This document shows positions 17,836-26,845 of a DNA stretch of 64,000 nt, in pieces; position 1 is the first letter of the stretch; each line of letters opens with the position of its first letter. Source of the stretch: Kineococcus sp. TRM81007 (GTDB lineage Bacteria; Actinomycetota; Actinomycetes; Actinomycetales; Kineococcaceae); contig NZ_JALBVB010000056.1 of the NCBI RefSeq assembly GCF_022669155.1, positions 469,137 through 533,136 of the forward strand. Direction: 5' to 3'. A model generated the notes under the pieces. That model was not told the origin of the DNA, made no database searches, and was given only the letters and a program-made list of their open reading frames with translations. The position numbers were made by a program, and so were the translations under genes.

Positions 17836-17842
17836 CGACGGC

Positions 17843-19261
17843 ATGAGCCAGACGACGAGCCCGACGGCGAGCCCGGCGACGGTCCCCGCGCGCTCTCCCA
17901 AGATCACCATCATCGGCGCCGGGGGGCACGTCTTCCCCTTCCGGCTCGTCGGGGACGTCCTCAGCTTCCCCGCGCTGCGCTCGGCCCACCTGTGCCTGAT
18001 GGACGTCGACCCCGCCAAGCTGGGTCCCGTCGCCGACGCCACCCGCAAGCTCGTCGCCCACCACGGCCTGGGTGCGCGGGTGGAGGAGACGACCGACCGG
18101 CGCGCCGCCCTGGCCGGCGCCGACGTCGTCATCATCACCTTCCAGGTCGGCGGGGTGGAGGCCTACCGCCACGACGTGGAGATCCCTCGGCGCTACGGCG
18201 TCGACCAGACGGTCGGCGACACCCTCGGCCCCGGCGGCGTCTTCCGCTTCCTGCGCTCGGTGCCGGCCTACGACGCCATCGCCGCCGACGCCCTCGAGGT
18301 CTGCCCGGACGCGGTCTTCGTCAACTACGCCAACCCCATGGCGATGGCGACGGCGTACCTGAACGCCAAGGGCCTGCGCACCGTCGGGCTGTGCCACAGC
18401 GTGCAGGGCACCACCCGCATGCTGGCCCGCACCCTGGGCGTGCCCTACGAGGAGGTCGACTACCTCTGCGCCGGCATCAACCACCAGGCGTGGGTCCTGC
18501 GCTTCCGCCGGCGCGGCGGGGAGGACCTCTACCCCCGGCTGCGCGAGGTCATGGCCGAGAAGCACGTCGTCGGGCGCGCCGCCGGCGGCCTGGCGGGCGA
18601 CCGCGGCGACCACAGCGGTGCCGCCGACGACGCCAGCGTCTACGAGGGCGGCAACGAGCAGGTGCGCACCACGCTCATGAACGCCTTCGGGTACTTCGAG
18701 ACGGAGTCCAGCCACCACGCCTCCGAGTACGTGCCGTACTTCCGCAAGGACCCGGCCGCCGTCGAGCGCTACGTGCCGCAGCGGTGGGACTACTACGAGA
18801 TCTGCGCCGCCCACGACGACCGGGGCGACCTGGACGCGCAGCTGGCCCGCCTGCAGGAGGAGCTCACCCCCAGCGTCGAGTACGGCGCCAGCATCGTGAA
18901 CTCCGTGGTCACCGGCGTGCCCTCCGTCGTCTACGGCAACGTCCCCAACGCCACCGGCCTGATCACCAACCTGCCGTCCGACGCGTGCGTGGAGGTCCCC
19001 TGCCTGGTCGACGCCGGCGGTGTCCAGCCCACGGCCGTCGGTGCCCTGCCCCCGCAGCTCGCCGCGCTAAACCGCACCAACGTCAACGTGCAGACCCTCG
19101 CCGTCCAGGCGGCCCTGACCGGCGAGCGCGAGCACGTCTTCCACGCCGTCGCGCTGGACCCCCTCACCGGTGCGCTCCTCACCCTGGAGCAGGTGCGGGC
19201 CATGACCGAGGAGCTCGTCGAGGCCCACCGCGACCTCCTGCCGCCGGCCCTGGTCGGGTGA
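17843..19261 (+). CDS. alpha-galactosidase / 6-phospho-glycosidase, GH4 family
   Basis: A 472-residue GH4 enzyme; the family uses NAD+ and a divalent metal and cleaves by an oxidation-elimination-reduction route. Present are the N-terminal NAD fold (KITIIGAGGHVFPFRLVGDVL), the NYANPMAM segment, metal-ligand cysteine in LCHSVQGT, and GINHQAW with the metal-ligand histidine. The MelA-like sequence and the neighbouring GH36 genes favour an alpha-galactosidase rather than a phospho-glycosidase, since the importer is an ABC system, not a PTS. The ATG at 17843 fits leaderless initiation. Confidence 0.9.
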   Translation: MSQTTSPTASPATVPARSPKITIIGAGGHVFPFRLVGDVLSFPALRSAHLCLMDVDPAKLGPVADATRKLVAHHGLGARVEETTDRRAALAGADVVIITFQVGGVEAYRHDVEIPRRYGVDQTVGDTLGPGGVFRFLRSVPAYDAIAADALEVCPDAVFVNYANPMAMATAYLNAKGLRTVGLCHSVQGTTRMLARTLGVPYEEVDYLCAGINHQAWVLRFRRRGGEDLYPRLREVMAEKHVVGRAAGGLAGDRGDHSGAADDASVYEGGNEQVRTTLMNAFGYFETESSHHASEYVPYFRKDPAAVERYVPQRWDYYEICAAHDDRGDLDAQLARLQEELTPSVEYGASIVNSVVTGVPSVVYGNVPNATGLITNLPSDACVEVPCLVDAGGVQPTAVGALPPQLAALNRTNVNVQTLAVQAALTGEREHVFHAVALDPLTGALLTLEQVRAMTEELVEAHRDLLPPALVG

Positions 19262-19280
19262 GGAGCCGCGCGCCGGCGCC

Positions 19281-19300
19281 GCAGCGCGCCGGCGCGCTGC
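19281..19300. terminator. 20-bp perfect palindrome after the GH4 gene
   Basis: GCAGCGCGCC followed directly by GGCGCGCTGC, 20 bp after the GH4 stop codon. It can fold as a hairpin, with no T-run. Likely a factor-independent end of the alpha-galactoside locus. Confidence 0.5.
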
Positions 19301-19643
19301 GACGCGGCTGACGGGGCCGGTCGGCGCGGCTGTGAGAGACTGCGGACGGTCGGACGTTCCCCACACCGGGCGATCGACCCGCTGACGAGACCGCCGCCCG
19401 GAGCGCGGCGTCCGGGCAGCGCCGCGGTCCAGTGGAAGGGCCCCGCAGGCGCCCCGGTGCCCGTTCCGGTCGGAGGACCGCCAGCGGCACGAGCGGATCG
19501 CCGCCCCCGAGCGCGGCCCCCGCCCGTGCACCGAGGACTTCCGCCGGGTGCGGGCCACCCCGCCCGGCGATCCCTTCGAGGACGCCCCGGGGCGGCCACG
19601 GGTTCACCGGTGAGTGGCCGCCGCGAGGCGGGCTGGAGAGCCC
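19301..19643 (+). promoter_or_regulatory. long GC-rich leader region of the RNase E/G gene
   Basis: About 340 bp without a credible gene. GAGACT at 19336-19341 is a possible -10 box, with no clear -35 box. The rest would be a roughly 300-nt 5' untranslated region with many possible GC stems. RNase E genes elsewhere are autoregulated through a long leader; applying that here is inference. Confidence 0.35.
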
Positions 19644-22600
19644 GTGACGACCACACCTGAAGAGAACGAGCAGCACGCGACGCAGCCGGCGTCGAACGGC
19701 GGCACCACCCGGCCCCGGCGCCGCAGGGCGGCCAGCCGCCCCGCCGGGCCCCCGGTCCGCGTCGAGCCCCCGGTGGAGGCCGCCACCGAGCAGCCGAGCG
19801 CCACCGAGCAGCCGAGCGGCGAGACCGCCGTCGACCGGGCCGCGCCGGCCTCGACCGCCCCCGAGGCGGTGGAGCCCGCGAGCAGGGTCGACGAGGCTCG
19901 TGGGGAGAGTGCCGAGGAGGCTCCCGCCACGGCCCCCCGGCGCCGAGCGCGCCGCGCCACGCGCCGCAGCGGCAGCCCGGTCGCCGAGCAGCCGGTGGGG
20001 GAGCCGGTCGAGCAGCCGGTCGAGCAGCCGGTGGGGGAGGTCGCCGGTGCGGCCGTCGAGCAGACCGTCGCCACGGCGCCGGGCGGCGCGGACCCGGACC
20101 CGGAGCCGGCGCCGACCCGGCGCCGCCGGGCCACCCGGGCCACCCGGTCCCGCGCGGCCGCGGCCGCCGAGCAGCCCGTCGAGCAGCCCGTCGAGCAGCC
20201 CGTCGAGCAGCCCGTCGAGCAGCCCGTCGAGCAGCCCGTCGAGCAGCCCGTCGAGCAGCCCGTCGAGCAGCCCGTCGAGCAGCCCGTCGTGGTGGTGACC
20301 GCTGAGCAGGAGGCCCAGCCCGACCCGCAGGACCTCATGGACGACCCCGTCCTGCTGCGTGCCGCCGGCCTGGCCCGCGCCCGCAGCGACGCCGAGCGCG
20401 CCGCCGACGCGGCCGCCCGTGCGACCGCCGTCTTCTTCCAGGCGCCCGCCGTCGAGGAGGCGCCCCGCCGCAGCCGCCGGGCGTCCGCGCCCGCAGGGCC
20501 CCCGCGCCCCGCTGACGACCGCGCAGCCGAGGACGAGGGTGCCCTCGAGCCCCCGACCACCGCCCCCGAGGCGGAGGAGGCCGAGGAGGCCGAGGAGGCC
20601 CAGCGTGCCGGGGACGTGGGCGACGTCGAGGACGCCCGTGGCGCCGAGGACGTGGACGACGCCGGCACGGACGACGAGGGCGCCGGTCGCAAGCGCCGTC
20701 GCCGTGGTGGCCGGGGTCGCCGCGGCCGCTCCCGCGAGGACGCCGAGCGTCCCGAGGGTGAGGACGAGGCCGTCGACGACGGCTCGGACGACCGCCCGGG
20801 CGACCGCTCCGGTGGCGCCCGTGACGACGCGGCGGAGGACAGCGGGGACGCGGAGGACTCCGAGGACGCCGACGAGGACGACGGCCGGGACACCGGCGCG
20901 GACGAGTCCTCCGGCTCCTCCCGCCGCCGCCGCCGTCGCCGTCGCCGCAGCAGCGGCGCCGAGGGCGACGAGCCGTCGGCGGACGACCCGCCGAACACCG
21001 TGGTGCGGGTGCGCGAGCCGAGGCGCGGCCGCGGCACCGGCACCGGCGAGGACGAGATCACCGCGCTGAAGGGCTCCACCCGCCTGGAGGCGAAGAAGCA
21101 GCGCCGCCGTGAGGGGCGCGAGCAGGGCCGCAAGCGCGCGATCCTCACCGAGGCGGAGTTCCTGGCCCGGCGCGAGAGCGTCGAGCGGGTCATGGTGGTG
21201 CGCGAGAAGGACGGCGTCACCCAGATCGGCGTGCTCGAGGACGGCATCCTCGTCGAGCACTACGGCGCCCGGAAGGCGCAGACCACGATGGTCGGCAACG
21301 TCTACCTCGGCCGCGTGCAGAACGTGCTGCCGAGCATGGAGGCGGCGTTCGTCGACGTCGGCAAGGGGCGCAACGCCGTCCTGTACGCCGGTGAGGTCAA
21401 CTGGGACGCCGCGGGGCTCGAGGGCCAGCCGCGGCGCATCGAGGCCGCGCTGAAGTCCGGCGACCCCGTCCTCGCGCAGGTCACCAAGGACCCCGTCGGC
21501 CACAAGGGGGCCCGGCTCACCAGCCAGGTCTCCCTGCCCGGCCGCTACCTGGTCTACGTCCCGCGCGGCTCCATGACCGGCATCTCCCGCAAGCTGCCCG
21601 ACACCGAGCGCTCGCGGCTGAAGAAGGTCCTCAAGAAGGTCGTGCCCGAGGGCGCCGGCGTCATCGTGCGGACGGCCGCCGAGGGCGTGGCCGAGGAGGA
21701 GCTGGCCGCGGACGTGCAGCGCCTGCAGGCCACGTGGGAGGCGATCCAGGCCAAGGCCTCCTCCAAGAACGCCCCCGTGCTGCTGCACGGCGAGCCGGAC
21801 CTGACGGTGCGGGTCGTGCGGGACGTCTTCAACGAGGACTTCTCCAAGCTCGTCGTCTCCGGCGACGAGGCGTGGTCGACGGTGCACGGCTACGTCAGCG
21901 ACGTCGCCCCCGACCTGGCCGGGCGGCTGGAGCGGTGGGAAGGCGAGGACGACGTCTTCGCCGCGCACCGCGTCGACGAGCAGCTGCAGAAGGCGCTCGG
22001 GCGCAAGGTGTGGCTCCCCTCGGGCGGCTCGCTGGTCATCGACCCCACCGAGGCCATGCACGTCATCGACGTCAACACCGGCAAGTTCACCGGCTCCGGC
22101 GGCACGCTGGAGGAGACGGTCACCCGCAACAACCTCGAGGCGGCCGAGGAGATCGTGCGCCAGCTGCGGCTGCGCGACATCGGCGGGATCATCGTCATCG
22201 ACTTCATCGACATGGTCCTGGAGTCCAACCGGGACCTGGTGCTGCGCCGGCTGGTGGAGTGCCTGGGCCGCGACCGCACCAAGCACCAGGTCGCCGAGGT
22301 GACCTCGCTGGGCCTGGTCCAGATGACCCGCAAGCGCACCGGGCAGGGCCTGGCCGCCGTGCTGGAGGAGCTGGAGACCGCGACCGCCGACAGCGGCTCC
22401 GGCGGCGGGGGCTCGAACGGCTCCGGCGGCAACGGGCCGGACAACGGGTCCGGTGGGGGCAACGGCTCCGGCAACGGCTCCGGCGGCAGGTCCCGGGGCC
22501 GGCGGGGCCGCGGCGCCAAGGAGGGGCGCGCCGAGCAGGAGAGCCCCGCGCAGCCCGTCCCGGACGAGGAGCCGGGGCCCGCCAAGGACCCGGCCGTGCT

Positions 22601-22757
22601 CGCCGCCATCGCGGCGGTCGCGGCGGCCGGCCGCAGGGACGCGTCCGCCGTGGCCGTCGAGGCCGTCGAGGCTGCCCGCGAGGTCCTCGCCGACGCGCCC
22701 GGTGGCGTGGTGGACCCCTCCGAGGGAGGGGCCGAGCCGATCCCCGCGGAGGGGTGA
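19644..22757 (+). CDS. rne: ribonuclease E/G
   Basis: Endoribonuclease for mRNA decay and rRNA/tRNA processing. Of 1037 residues, the first ~490 are a disordered Pro/Glu/Ala/Arg arm including ten EQPV units (residues 176-215) and Arg-rich RNA-binding patches such as [13 protein letters not shown]. The catalytic half starts near residue 490 and holds the S1 domain (VGNVYLGRVQNVLPSMEAAFVDVGKGRNAVLY), the 5' sensor region, and the DNase I-like site with Asp in VIDVNTGKF (about 809) and IVIDFIDM (about 852). The tail is Gly/Ser/Asn-rich. GTG 19644 has GGAG 5 nt upstream. RTKHQ replaces any CPxC zinc-link motif. Confidence 0.94.
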   Translation: MTTTPEENEQHATQPASNGGTTRPRRRRAASRPAGPPVRVEPPVEAATEQPSATEQPSGETAVDRAAPASTAPEAVEPASRVDEARGESAEEAPATAPRRRARRATRRSGSPVAEQPVGEPVEQPVEQPVGEVAGAAVEQTVATAPGGADPDPEPAPTRRRRATRATRSRAAAAAEQPVEQPVEQPVEQPVEQPVEQPVEQPVEQPVEQPVEQPVVVVTAEQEAQPDPQDLMDDPVLLRAAGLARARSDAERAADAAARATAVFFQAPAVEEAPRRSRRASAPAGPPRPADDRAAEDEGALEPPTTAPEAEEAEEAEEAQRAGDVGDVEDARGAEDVDDAGTDDEGAGRKRRRRGGRGRRGRSREDAERPEGEDEAVDDGSDDRPGDRSGGARDDAAEDSGDAEDSEDADEDDGRDTGADESSGSSRRRRRRRRRSSGAEGDEPSADDPPNTVVRVREPRRGRGTGTGEDEITALKGSTRLEAKKQRRREGREQGRKRAILTEAEFLARRESVERVMVVREKDGVTQIGVLEDGILVEHYGARKAQTTMVGNVYLGRVQNVLPSMEAAFVDVGKGRNAVLYAGEVNWDAAGLEGQPRRIEAALKSGDPVLAQVTKDPVGHKGARLTSQVSLPGRYLVYVPRGSMTGISRKLPDTERSRLKKVLKKVVPEGAGVIVRTAAEGVAEEELAADVQRLQATWEAIQAKASSKNAPVLLHGEPDLTVRVVRDVFNEDFSKLVVSGDEAWSTVHGYVSDVAPDLAGRLERWEGEDDVFAAHRVDEQLQKALGRKVWLPSGGSLVIDPTEAMHVIDVNTGKFTGSGGTLEETVTRNNLEAAEEIVRQLRLRDIGGIIVIDFIDMVLESNRDLVLRRLVECLGRDRTKHQVAEVTSLGLVQMTRKRTGQGLAAVLEELETATADSGSGGGGSNGSGGNGPDNGSGGGNGSGNGSGGRSRGRRGRGAKEGRAEQESPAQPVPDEEPGPAKDPAVLAAIAAVAAAGRRDASAVAVEAVEAAREVLADAPGGVVDPSEGGAEPIPAEG
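20169..20288 (+). repeat. ten perfect 12-bp tandem repeats inside rne
   Basis: The unit GAGCAGCCCGTC is repeated ten times without one mismatch, encoding (EQPV)10. Imperfect EQPV/GEPV units lie just upstream around 19985-20040. Since the period is a multiple of three, copy-number change would lengthen or shorten the arm without a frameshift. Identity at every third base suggests recent expansion by slippage or recombination. Confidence 0.97.
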
Positions 22758-22768
22758 GGCGAGTCGTT

Positions 22769-22798
22769 TTGACCCCCGGGGGCGGCGTTCCGTACGCT
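22769..22798 (+). promoter_or_regulatory. promoter of rplU-rpmA-obg
   Basis: TTGACC (22769-22774), 18-nt spacer, TACGCT (22793-22798). This is a near-consensus vegetative promoter. The leader to the rplU start is about 85 nt, long enough for a ribosomal-protein autoregulatory structure of the L21-leader kind, which I did not fold. Confidence 0.7.
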
Positions 22799-22889
22799 TG
22801 ACCCTTGGTGCGCCATCGTGCGCGAGCCCTGGTCCGCCGTCCGGTGGGCCGGTGGCGTTCCAGTTCGTGACGAGAGAAACGGGTTCGTT

Positions 22890-23201
22890 GTGGTCTACGC
22901 CATCGTCCGCGCCGGCGGCCGGCAGGAGAAGGTCTCGGTCGGCGACGTGCTGACCATCGACCGGGTCGCCGTCCCCAGCGGTCAGACCCTGCAGCTGCAG
23001 CCGCTGCTCCTCGTCGACGGGGAGACCGTCACCCACGACGCCTCCGCGCTGTCGGGGGTCAAGGTCGTCGCCGAGGTGATCGAAGGGGCCCGCGGTCCCA
23101 AGATCACCATCCTGAAGTACAAGAACAAGACCGGGTACCGCAAGCGCCAGGGGCACCGCTCCAAGCTGACCCGTGTCAAGATCACCAGCATCGGGGAGTG
23201 A
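22890..23201 (+). CDS. rplU: 50S ribosomal protein L21
   Basis: Structural protein of the large ribosomal subunit that binds 23S rRNA. The 103-residue length is standard. It starts VVYAIVRAGGRQEKVSVGD and ends with the conserved KITILKYKNKTGYRKRQGHRSKLTRVKITSI. GTG 22890 is inferred from the family N-terminus; only a weak purine-rich site (GAGAGAAACGGG) precedes it. First gene of the rplU-rpmA-obg operon. Confidence 0.97.
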   Translation: MVYAIVRAGGRQEKVSVGDVLTIDRVAVPSGQTLQLQPLLLVDGETVTHDASALSGVKVVAEVIEGARGPKITILKYKNKTGYRKRQGHRSKLTRVKITSIGE

Positions 23202-23210
23202 CGTCAGCTC

Positions 23211-23465
23211 ATGGCACACAAGAAGGGCGCGAGCTCCTCGCGCAACGGTCGTGACTCCGCAGCGCAGCGCCTCGGCGTGAAGCGCTTCGGCGGCCAGGTC
23301 GTCGGCGCCGGCGAGATCATCGTGCGTCAGCGCGGCACCCACTGGCACCCCGGTGCCGGCGTGGGCCGCGGTGGCGACGACACGCTGTTCGCGCTGGTCC
23401 CGGGCGCCGTCGAGTTCGGCACCCGCCGCGGCCGCAAGGTCGTCAACGTCGTCGCGGGCGAGTGA
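23211..23465 (+). CDS. rpmA: 50S ribosomal protein L27
   Basis: An 84-residue ribosomal protein whose N-terminus reaches the peptidyl transferase centre. It begins [29 protein letters not shown], the canonical form with no N-terminal pre-sequence of the Firmicutes type, and contains the expected [20 protein letters not shown]. It lies 9 bp after rplU and is followed by a strong hairpin. Confidence 0.98.
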   Translation: MAHKKGASSSRNGRDSAAQRLGVKRFGGQVVGAGEIIVRQRGTHWHPGAGVGRGGDDTLFALVPGAVEFGTRRGRKVVNVVAGE

Positions 23466-23484
23466 CGACGCACCAGCAGTGACA

Positions 23485-23520
23485 CGGAGGGGCGGGCCGG
23501 GCATCCGGTCCGCCCCTCCG
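23485..23520 (+). terminator. 16-bp-arm hairpin between rpmA and obg
   Basis: Arms CGGAGGGGCGG.. (23485-23500) and ..CCGCCCCTCCG (23505-23520), loop GCAT, with a small internal mismatch. No T-run follows. It may reduce readthrough from the ribosomal-protein genes into obg. Confidence 0.65.
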
Positions 23521-23619
23521 TGCGTCGCACCCAACGGGCAGCGCACCTCGCGCCCCGCCCCGCCCCGCCCGCCGCACGGCCGCCGGGGTCCAGCAGTCCC
23601 CACAGAGCCGGAGAGCCAC

Positions 23620-25233
23620 ATGTCGTCCGCCACGTCCCCCACGTTCGTGGACCGGGTCGTCCTGCACGTCGCGGGCGGTGACGGCGGCAACGGCTGCGCG
23701 TCGGTGCACCGCGAGAAGTTCAAGCCCCTCGGCGGTCCCGACGGCGGCAACGGCGGCCGCGGCGGTGACGTCGTCCTCGAGGTCGACCCCCAGGTGACGA
23801 CCCTGCTGGACCTGCACCGCCGCCCGCACCGCAGCGCCCCCGACGGCCGCTTCGGCATGGGCAGCAACCGCAGCGGGGCCGAGGGCGAGGACCTCGTCAT
23901 CGGCGTGCCCGACGGCACGATCGTGCGCTCCGCGAAGGGCGAGCTGCTGGCCGACATGGTCGGCGTCGGCACCCGCTTCGTGGTCGCCGCCGGCGGCCGC
24001 GGCGGCCTGGGCAACGCGGCGCTGGCCTCCCCGCGCCGCAAGGCCCCCGGCTTCGCCCTGCTCGGCGAGCCCGGTGACTCCCGCGACGTCGTGCTGGAGC
24101 TGAAGACGCTCGCCGACATCGCGCTCGTCGGCTTCCCCAGCGCCGGCAAGTCCAGCCTCGTGGCGGCGCTGTCGGCGGCCCGCCCGAAGATCGCCGACTA
24201 CCCGTTCACCACGCTCGTGCCGAACCTCGGCGTCGTGGAGGCCGGCGAGACCCGCTTCACCGTCGCCGACGTGCCCGGCCTCATCCCCGGCGCCAGCGAG
24301 GGCCGGGGCCTCGGCCTGGACTTCCTGCGCCACGTCGAGCGCTGCGTCGCGCTCGTGCACGTCCTCGACGGCGCGAACCTGGAGGCGGACCGCGACCCGG
24401 TCGGCGACCTGGAGGCCATCGAGAAGGAGCTGGCCGCCTACCGCGTCGACGACGGCACCGTGCCCCTGCAGGACCGGCCGCGGCTGATCGTGGTGAACAA
24501 GGCGGACGTGCCCGACGCGCGGGACATGGCCGAGATCGTGCGCGCCGACCTGGAGAGCCGCGGAGCCCCCGTCTTCGTCGTCTCCGCGGTCTCGCACGCC
24601 GGGCTGCGGGAGCTGAAGTTCGCCATGGCCCAGGTCGTCGAGGCCGCTCGCGCCGCCGCCCCGGCAGCGGTGCCCACCCGGGTCGTGATCACCCCGGCGG
24701 CCGTGGACGAGGCCGGCTTCACCGTCACCCGCGAGGAGTACGGCGACGAGGTCACCGGCGGCGTCCGCTACCGGGTCCGCGGCCAGAAGCCGCGCCGCTG
24801 GGTGCGCCAGACCGACTTCACCAACGACGAAGCCGTCGGTTACCTGGCCGACCGCCTCGCCCGCCTGGGCGTGGAGGACGAGCTGTTCAAGGCCGGTGCG
24901 GTCCCCGGCGCCGAGGTCGTCATCGGCGACGAGGACGACGCCGTCGTCTTCGACTGGGAACCCACGATGCTCTCCGGCGCCGAGGTCCTCGGCCAGCGCG
25001 GCAGCGACCTGCGCCTGGAGGACCACTCCCGCCCCACCCGCGCCGCCAAGCGCGAGCAGGAGCGCGAGCGCCGCGCCGCGAAGGCGGCCGCGCGCGGCGA
25101 GCTGGAGGCCGAGCGCCGCGCCGGCCACTGGACCGCCGACGACTCCACCGACGACTCCACCGACGTGGCTGCCGACGCGGCCGCCGACGTGGAGGGCGAG
25201 GACGACGCCTCGGACGGGGCAGCCCGCAGGTGA
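23620..25233 (+). CDS. obg: GTPase Obg (ribosome assembly / stress GTPase)
   Basis: An essential GTPase acting in 50S maturation. The 537-residue protein has the glycine-rich Obg fold (residues 1-160, [32 protein letters not shown]), the G domain with [27 protein letters not shown] and VNKAD, and a C-terminal OCT domain (about 350-430). A long Arg/Glu/Asp tail of about 90 residues follows. The ATG at 23620 has GGAGAG 5 nt upstream. The stop overlaps the proB start by 4 bp. Confidence 0.97.
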   Translation: MSSATSPTFVDRVVLHVAGGDGGNGCASVHREKFKPLGGPDGGNGGRGGDVVLEVDPQVTTLLDLHRRPHRSAPDGRFGMGSNRSGAEGEDLVIGVPDGTIVRSAKGELLADMVGVGTRFVVAAGGRGGLGNAALASPRRKAPGFALLGEPGDSRDVVLELKTLADIALVGFPSAGKSSLVAALSAARPKIADYPFTTLVPNLGVVEAGETRFTVADVPGLIPGASEGRGLGLDFLRHVERCVALVHVLDGANLEADRDPVGDLEAIEKELAAYRVDDGTVPLQDRPRLIVVNKADVPDARDMAEIVRADLESRGAPVFVVSAVSHAGLRELKFAMAQVVEAARAAAPAAVPTRVVITPAAVDEAGFTVTREEYGDEVTGGVRYRVRGQKPRRWVRQTDFTNDEAVGYLADRLARLGVEDELFKAGAVPGAEVVIGDEDDAVVFDWEPTMLSGAEVLGQRGSDLRLEDHSRPTRAAKREQERERRAAKAAARGELEAERRAGHWTADDSTDDSTDVAADAAADVEGEDDASDGAARR

Positions 25234-26384
25234 GCGACCACGACGGCGGCACGGGCGGGCGCGAGGCGTTGCGGCGCGCCCGCCGGGTCGTCGTCAAGGT
25301 CGGCTCCTCCTCGCTGACCACCGCGGCCGGCGGGCTGGACGCCGCGCGCCTGGACGCCCTCGTGGACGTGCTCGCGCAGCGCCGCACCGCCGGCGGCGAG
25401 GTCGTGCTCGTCTCCTCCGGCGCCATCGCCGCCGCCCTGGCCCCCCTGGGCATGCCCAAGCGGCCCCGCGACCTGGCCAGCCAGCAGGCCGCCGCCAGCG
25501 TCGGGCAGGGGCTGCTGCTGGCGGAGTACACGCGCGCCTTCGCGCACGCCGGTCTGACCGTCGGTCAGGTCCTGCTGACCGCCGAGGACGTGGCGGGGCG
25601 CACCCGCTACGGCAACGCCCAGCGGACCCTGGAGCGGCTGCTGGCCCTCGGGGTGGTGCCGGTCGTCAACGAGAACGACACCGTCGCCACCCACGAGATC
25701 CGCTTCGGCGACAACGACCGCCTCGCCGCGCTCGTCGCGCACCTCGTGCGCGCCGACGCCCTCGTCCTGCTCAGCGACGTCGACGCCCTGTACGACGCAC
25801 CGCCGTCGCTGCCCGGGTCGCGCCGGCTCGGGCTGGTGCGCGGCCCGGAGGACCTCGCCGGGGTCACCGTCGGCTCCGCCGGGGCGGCTGGCGTGGGCAC
25901 CGGCGGCATGGCCACGAAGGTCGAGGCGGCGAGCATCGCCGTGGCCGCGGGGGTGCCGGCGCTGGTGACCTCCGCGGCGCTGGCCCGCGAGGCGCTCGCC
26001 GGTGAGGACGTCGGCACCTGGTTCGCCGTCCCGCCCGCGCGCACGTCCCGCCGCGGCACCCGGCAGCTGTGGCTGGCCCACGCCGCCAGCCCCGCCGGAC
26101 GCCTCGTCCTCGACGAGGGCGCGGTGCGCGCCGTGCGCGAGCGGCGCTCCTCGCTGCTGCCCGCCGGCGTGCTCGGCCTCAGCGGCCGCTTCCGCGCGGG
26201 TGATCCGGTGGACCTCGTCGACGGAAACGGCCGCGCGCTGGCGCGCGGGCTGGTGAACTACTCCTCGGAGGAGCTGCCGGACATGCTCGGCCGCTCGACG
26301 CGCGAGCTGGCCCGGCAGTGGGGGCCGGCGTACGAGCGCGAGGTGGTCCACCGCGACCACCTGGTGCTCCTGGGACGTCCGTGA
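25230..26384 (+). CDS. proB: glutamate 5-kinase
   Basis: First step of proline synthesis: ATP plus glutamate to glutamyl 5-phosphate. The 384-residue protein has the amino-acid kinase domain ([59 protein letters not shown]) and a C-terminal PUA domain from about residue 285. It starts at the GTG of the GTGA overlap with obg, implying translational coupling. Proline feedback inhibition is known for the family. Confidence 0.97.
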   Translation: MSDHDGGTGGREALRRARRVVVKVGSSSLTTAAGGLDAARLDALVDVLAQRRTAGGEVVLVSSGAIAAALAPLGMPKRPRDLASQQAAASVGQGLLLAEYTRAFAHAGLTVGQVLLTAEDVAGRTRYGNAQRTLERLLALGVVPVVNENDTVATHEIRFGDNDRLAALVAHLVRADALVLLSDVDALYDAPPSLPGSRRLGLVRGPEDLAGVTVGSAGAAGVGTGGMATKVEAASIAVAAGVPALVTSAALAREALAGEDVGTWFAVPPARTSRRGTRQLWLAHAASPAGRLVLDEGAVRAVRERRSSLLPAGVLGLSGRFRAGDPVDLVDGNGRALARGLVNYSSEELPDMLGRSTRELARQWGPAYEREVVHRDHLVLLGRP

Positions 26385-26408
26385 GGTGCGCGCAGCGAGG
26401 AGCCGGAG

Positions 26409-26801
26409 TTGGGTGAGCCGCCGTTGTCGCTGTGGTCGGTGACGCTCACGCTGGCCGGGGCGCAGGTGGACGTCGGCGAGCTGCGCGCCGCCCTGGACCG
26501 CCTGGTGGGCCAGCACCCGTTCCTGTCGAGCATCCGCTACAGCGACAGCCGTGCCGAGGTGCGCTACTGGGACGAGGCCCGCGACGTCGACGACGCCGCC
26601 GCGATGGCCGTGCGGCTGTGGCCGGACCACCGCACCAGCGCCGGGTTGCCGGCCTGGGACGTGGTGGGCGTGGAGGTGGTGGACAAGGCCACCGTGGAGC
26701 ACCGGGCGGCCCAGCGGCAGCGGGGCCTGCTGCGCGTGCCGCGCCGCTCGCGCCCGGCGCGCCCGGGACCGGAGCTGCTGGGGGACGTCGCCCCCTGGTG
26801 A
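26409..26801 (+). CDS. small protein encoded between proB and proA, unknown function
   Basis: A 130-residue protein beginning GEPPLSLWSVTLTLAGAQVDVGELRAALDRLVGQHPFLSSIRYS. The predicted strand-helix-strand layout is ferredoxin-like, and a basic Arg/Pro-rich tail follows. I do not recognise a named family. The start is TTG at 26409, supported by AGGAG 6 nt upstream; no ATG or GTG exists in frame nearby. It lies 24 bp after proB, so it is likely co-transcribed, while proA has its own promoter. Confidence 0.65.
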   Translation: MGEPPLSLWSVTLTLAGAQVDVGELRAALDRLVGQHPFLSSIRYSDSRAEVRYWDEARDVDDAAAMAVRLWPDHRTSAGLPAWDVVGVEVVDKATVEHRAAQRQRGLLRVPRRSRPARPGPELLGDVAPW

Positions 26802-26833
26802 GCGGCGGGCGCCTGCCGGCACCCGCCCCGCCG

Positions 26834-26839
26834 TAGGCT
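26834..26839 (+). promoter_or_regulatory. -10 box of proA (leaderless geometry)
   Basis: TAGGCT, then 6 nt, then the ATG of proA. There is no Shine-Dalgarno. Confidence 0.55.
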
Positions 26840-26845
26840 GGGGCC

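Noticed and set aside
20169-20288. Direct repeats that might be a CRISPR array
   Set aside because: The 12-bp units are contiguous with no spacers and lie in frame in a protein-coding gene; no cas gene is near.
19179-24149. A very long open frame (over 1600 codons) on the minus strand opposite rne, rplU, rpmA and obg, with a GLLD-repeat stretch
   Set aside because: It is the mirror of genuine plus-strand genes; the repeats are the complement of the EQPV array, and codon use is that of a GC-rich antisense frame.
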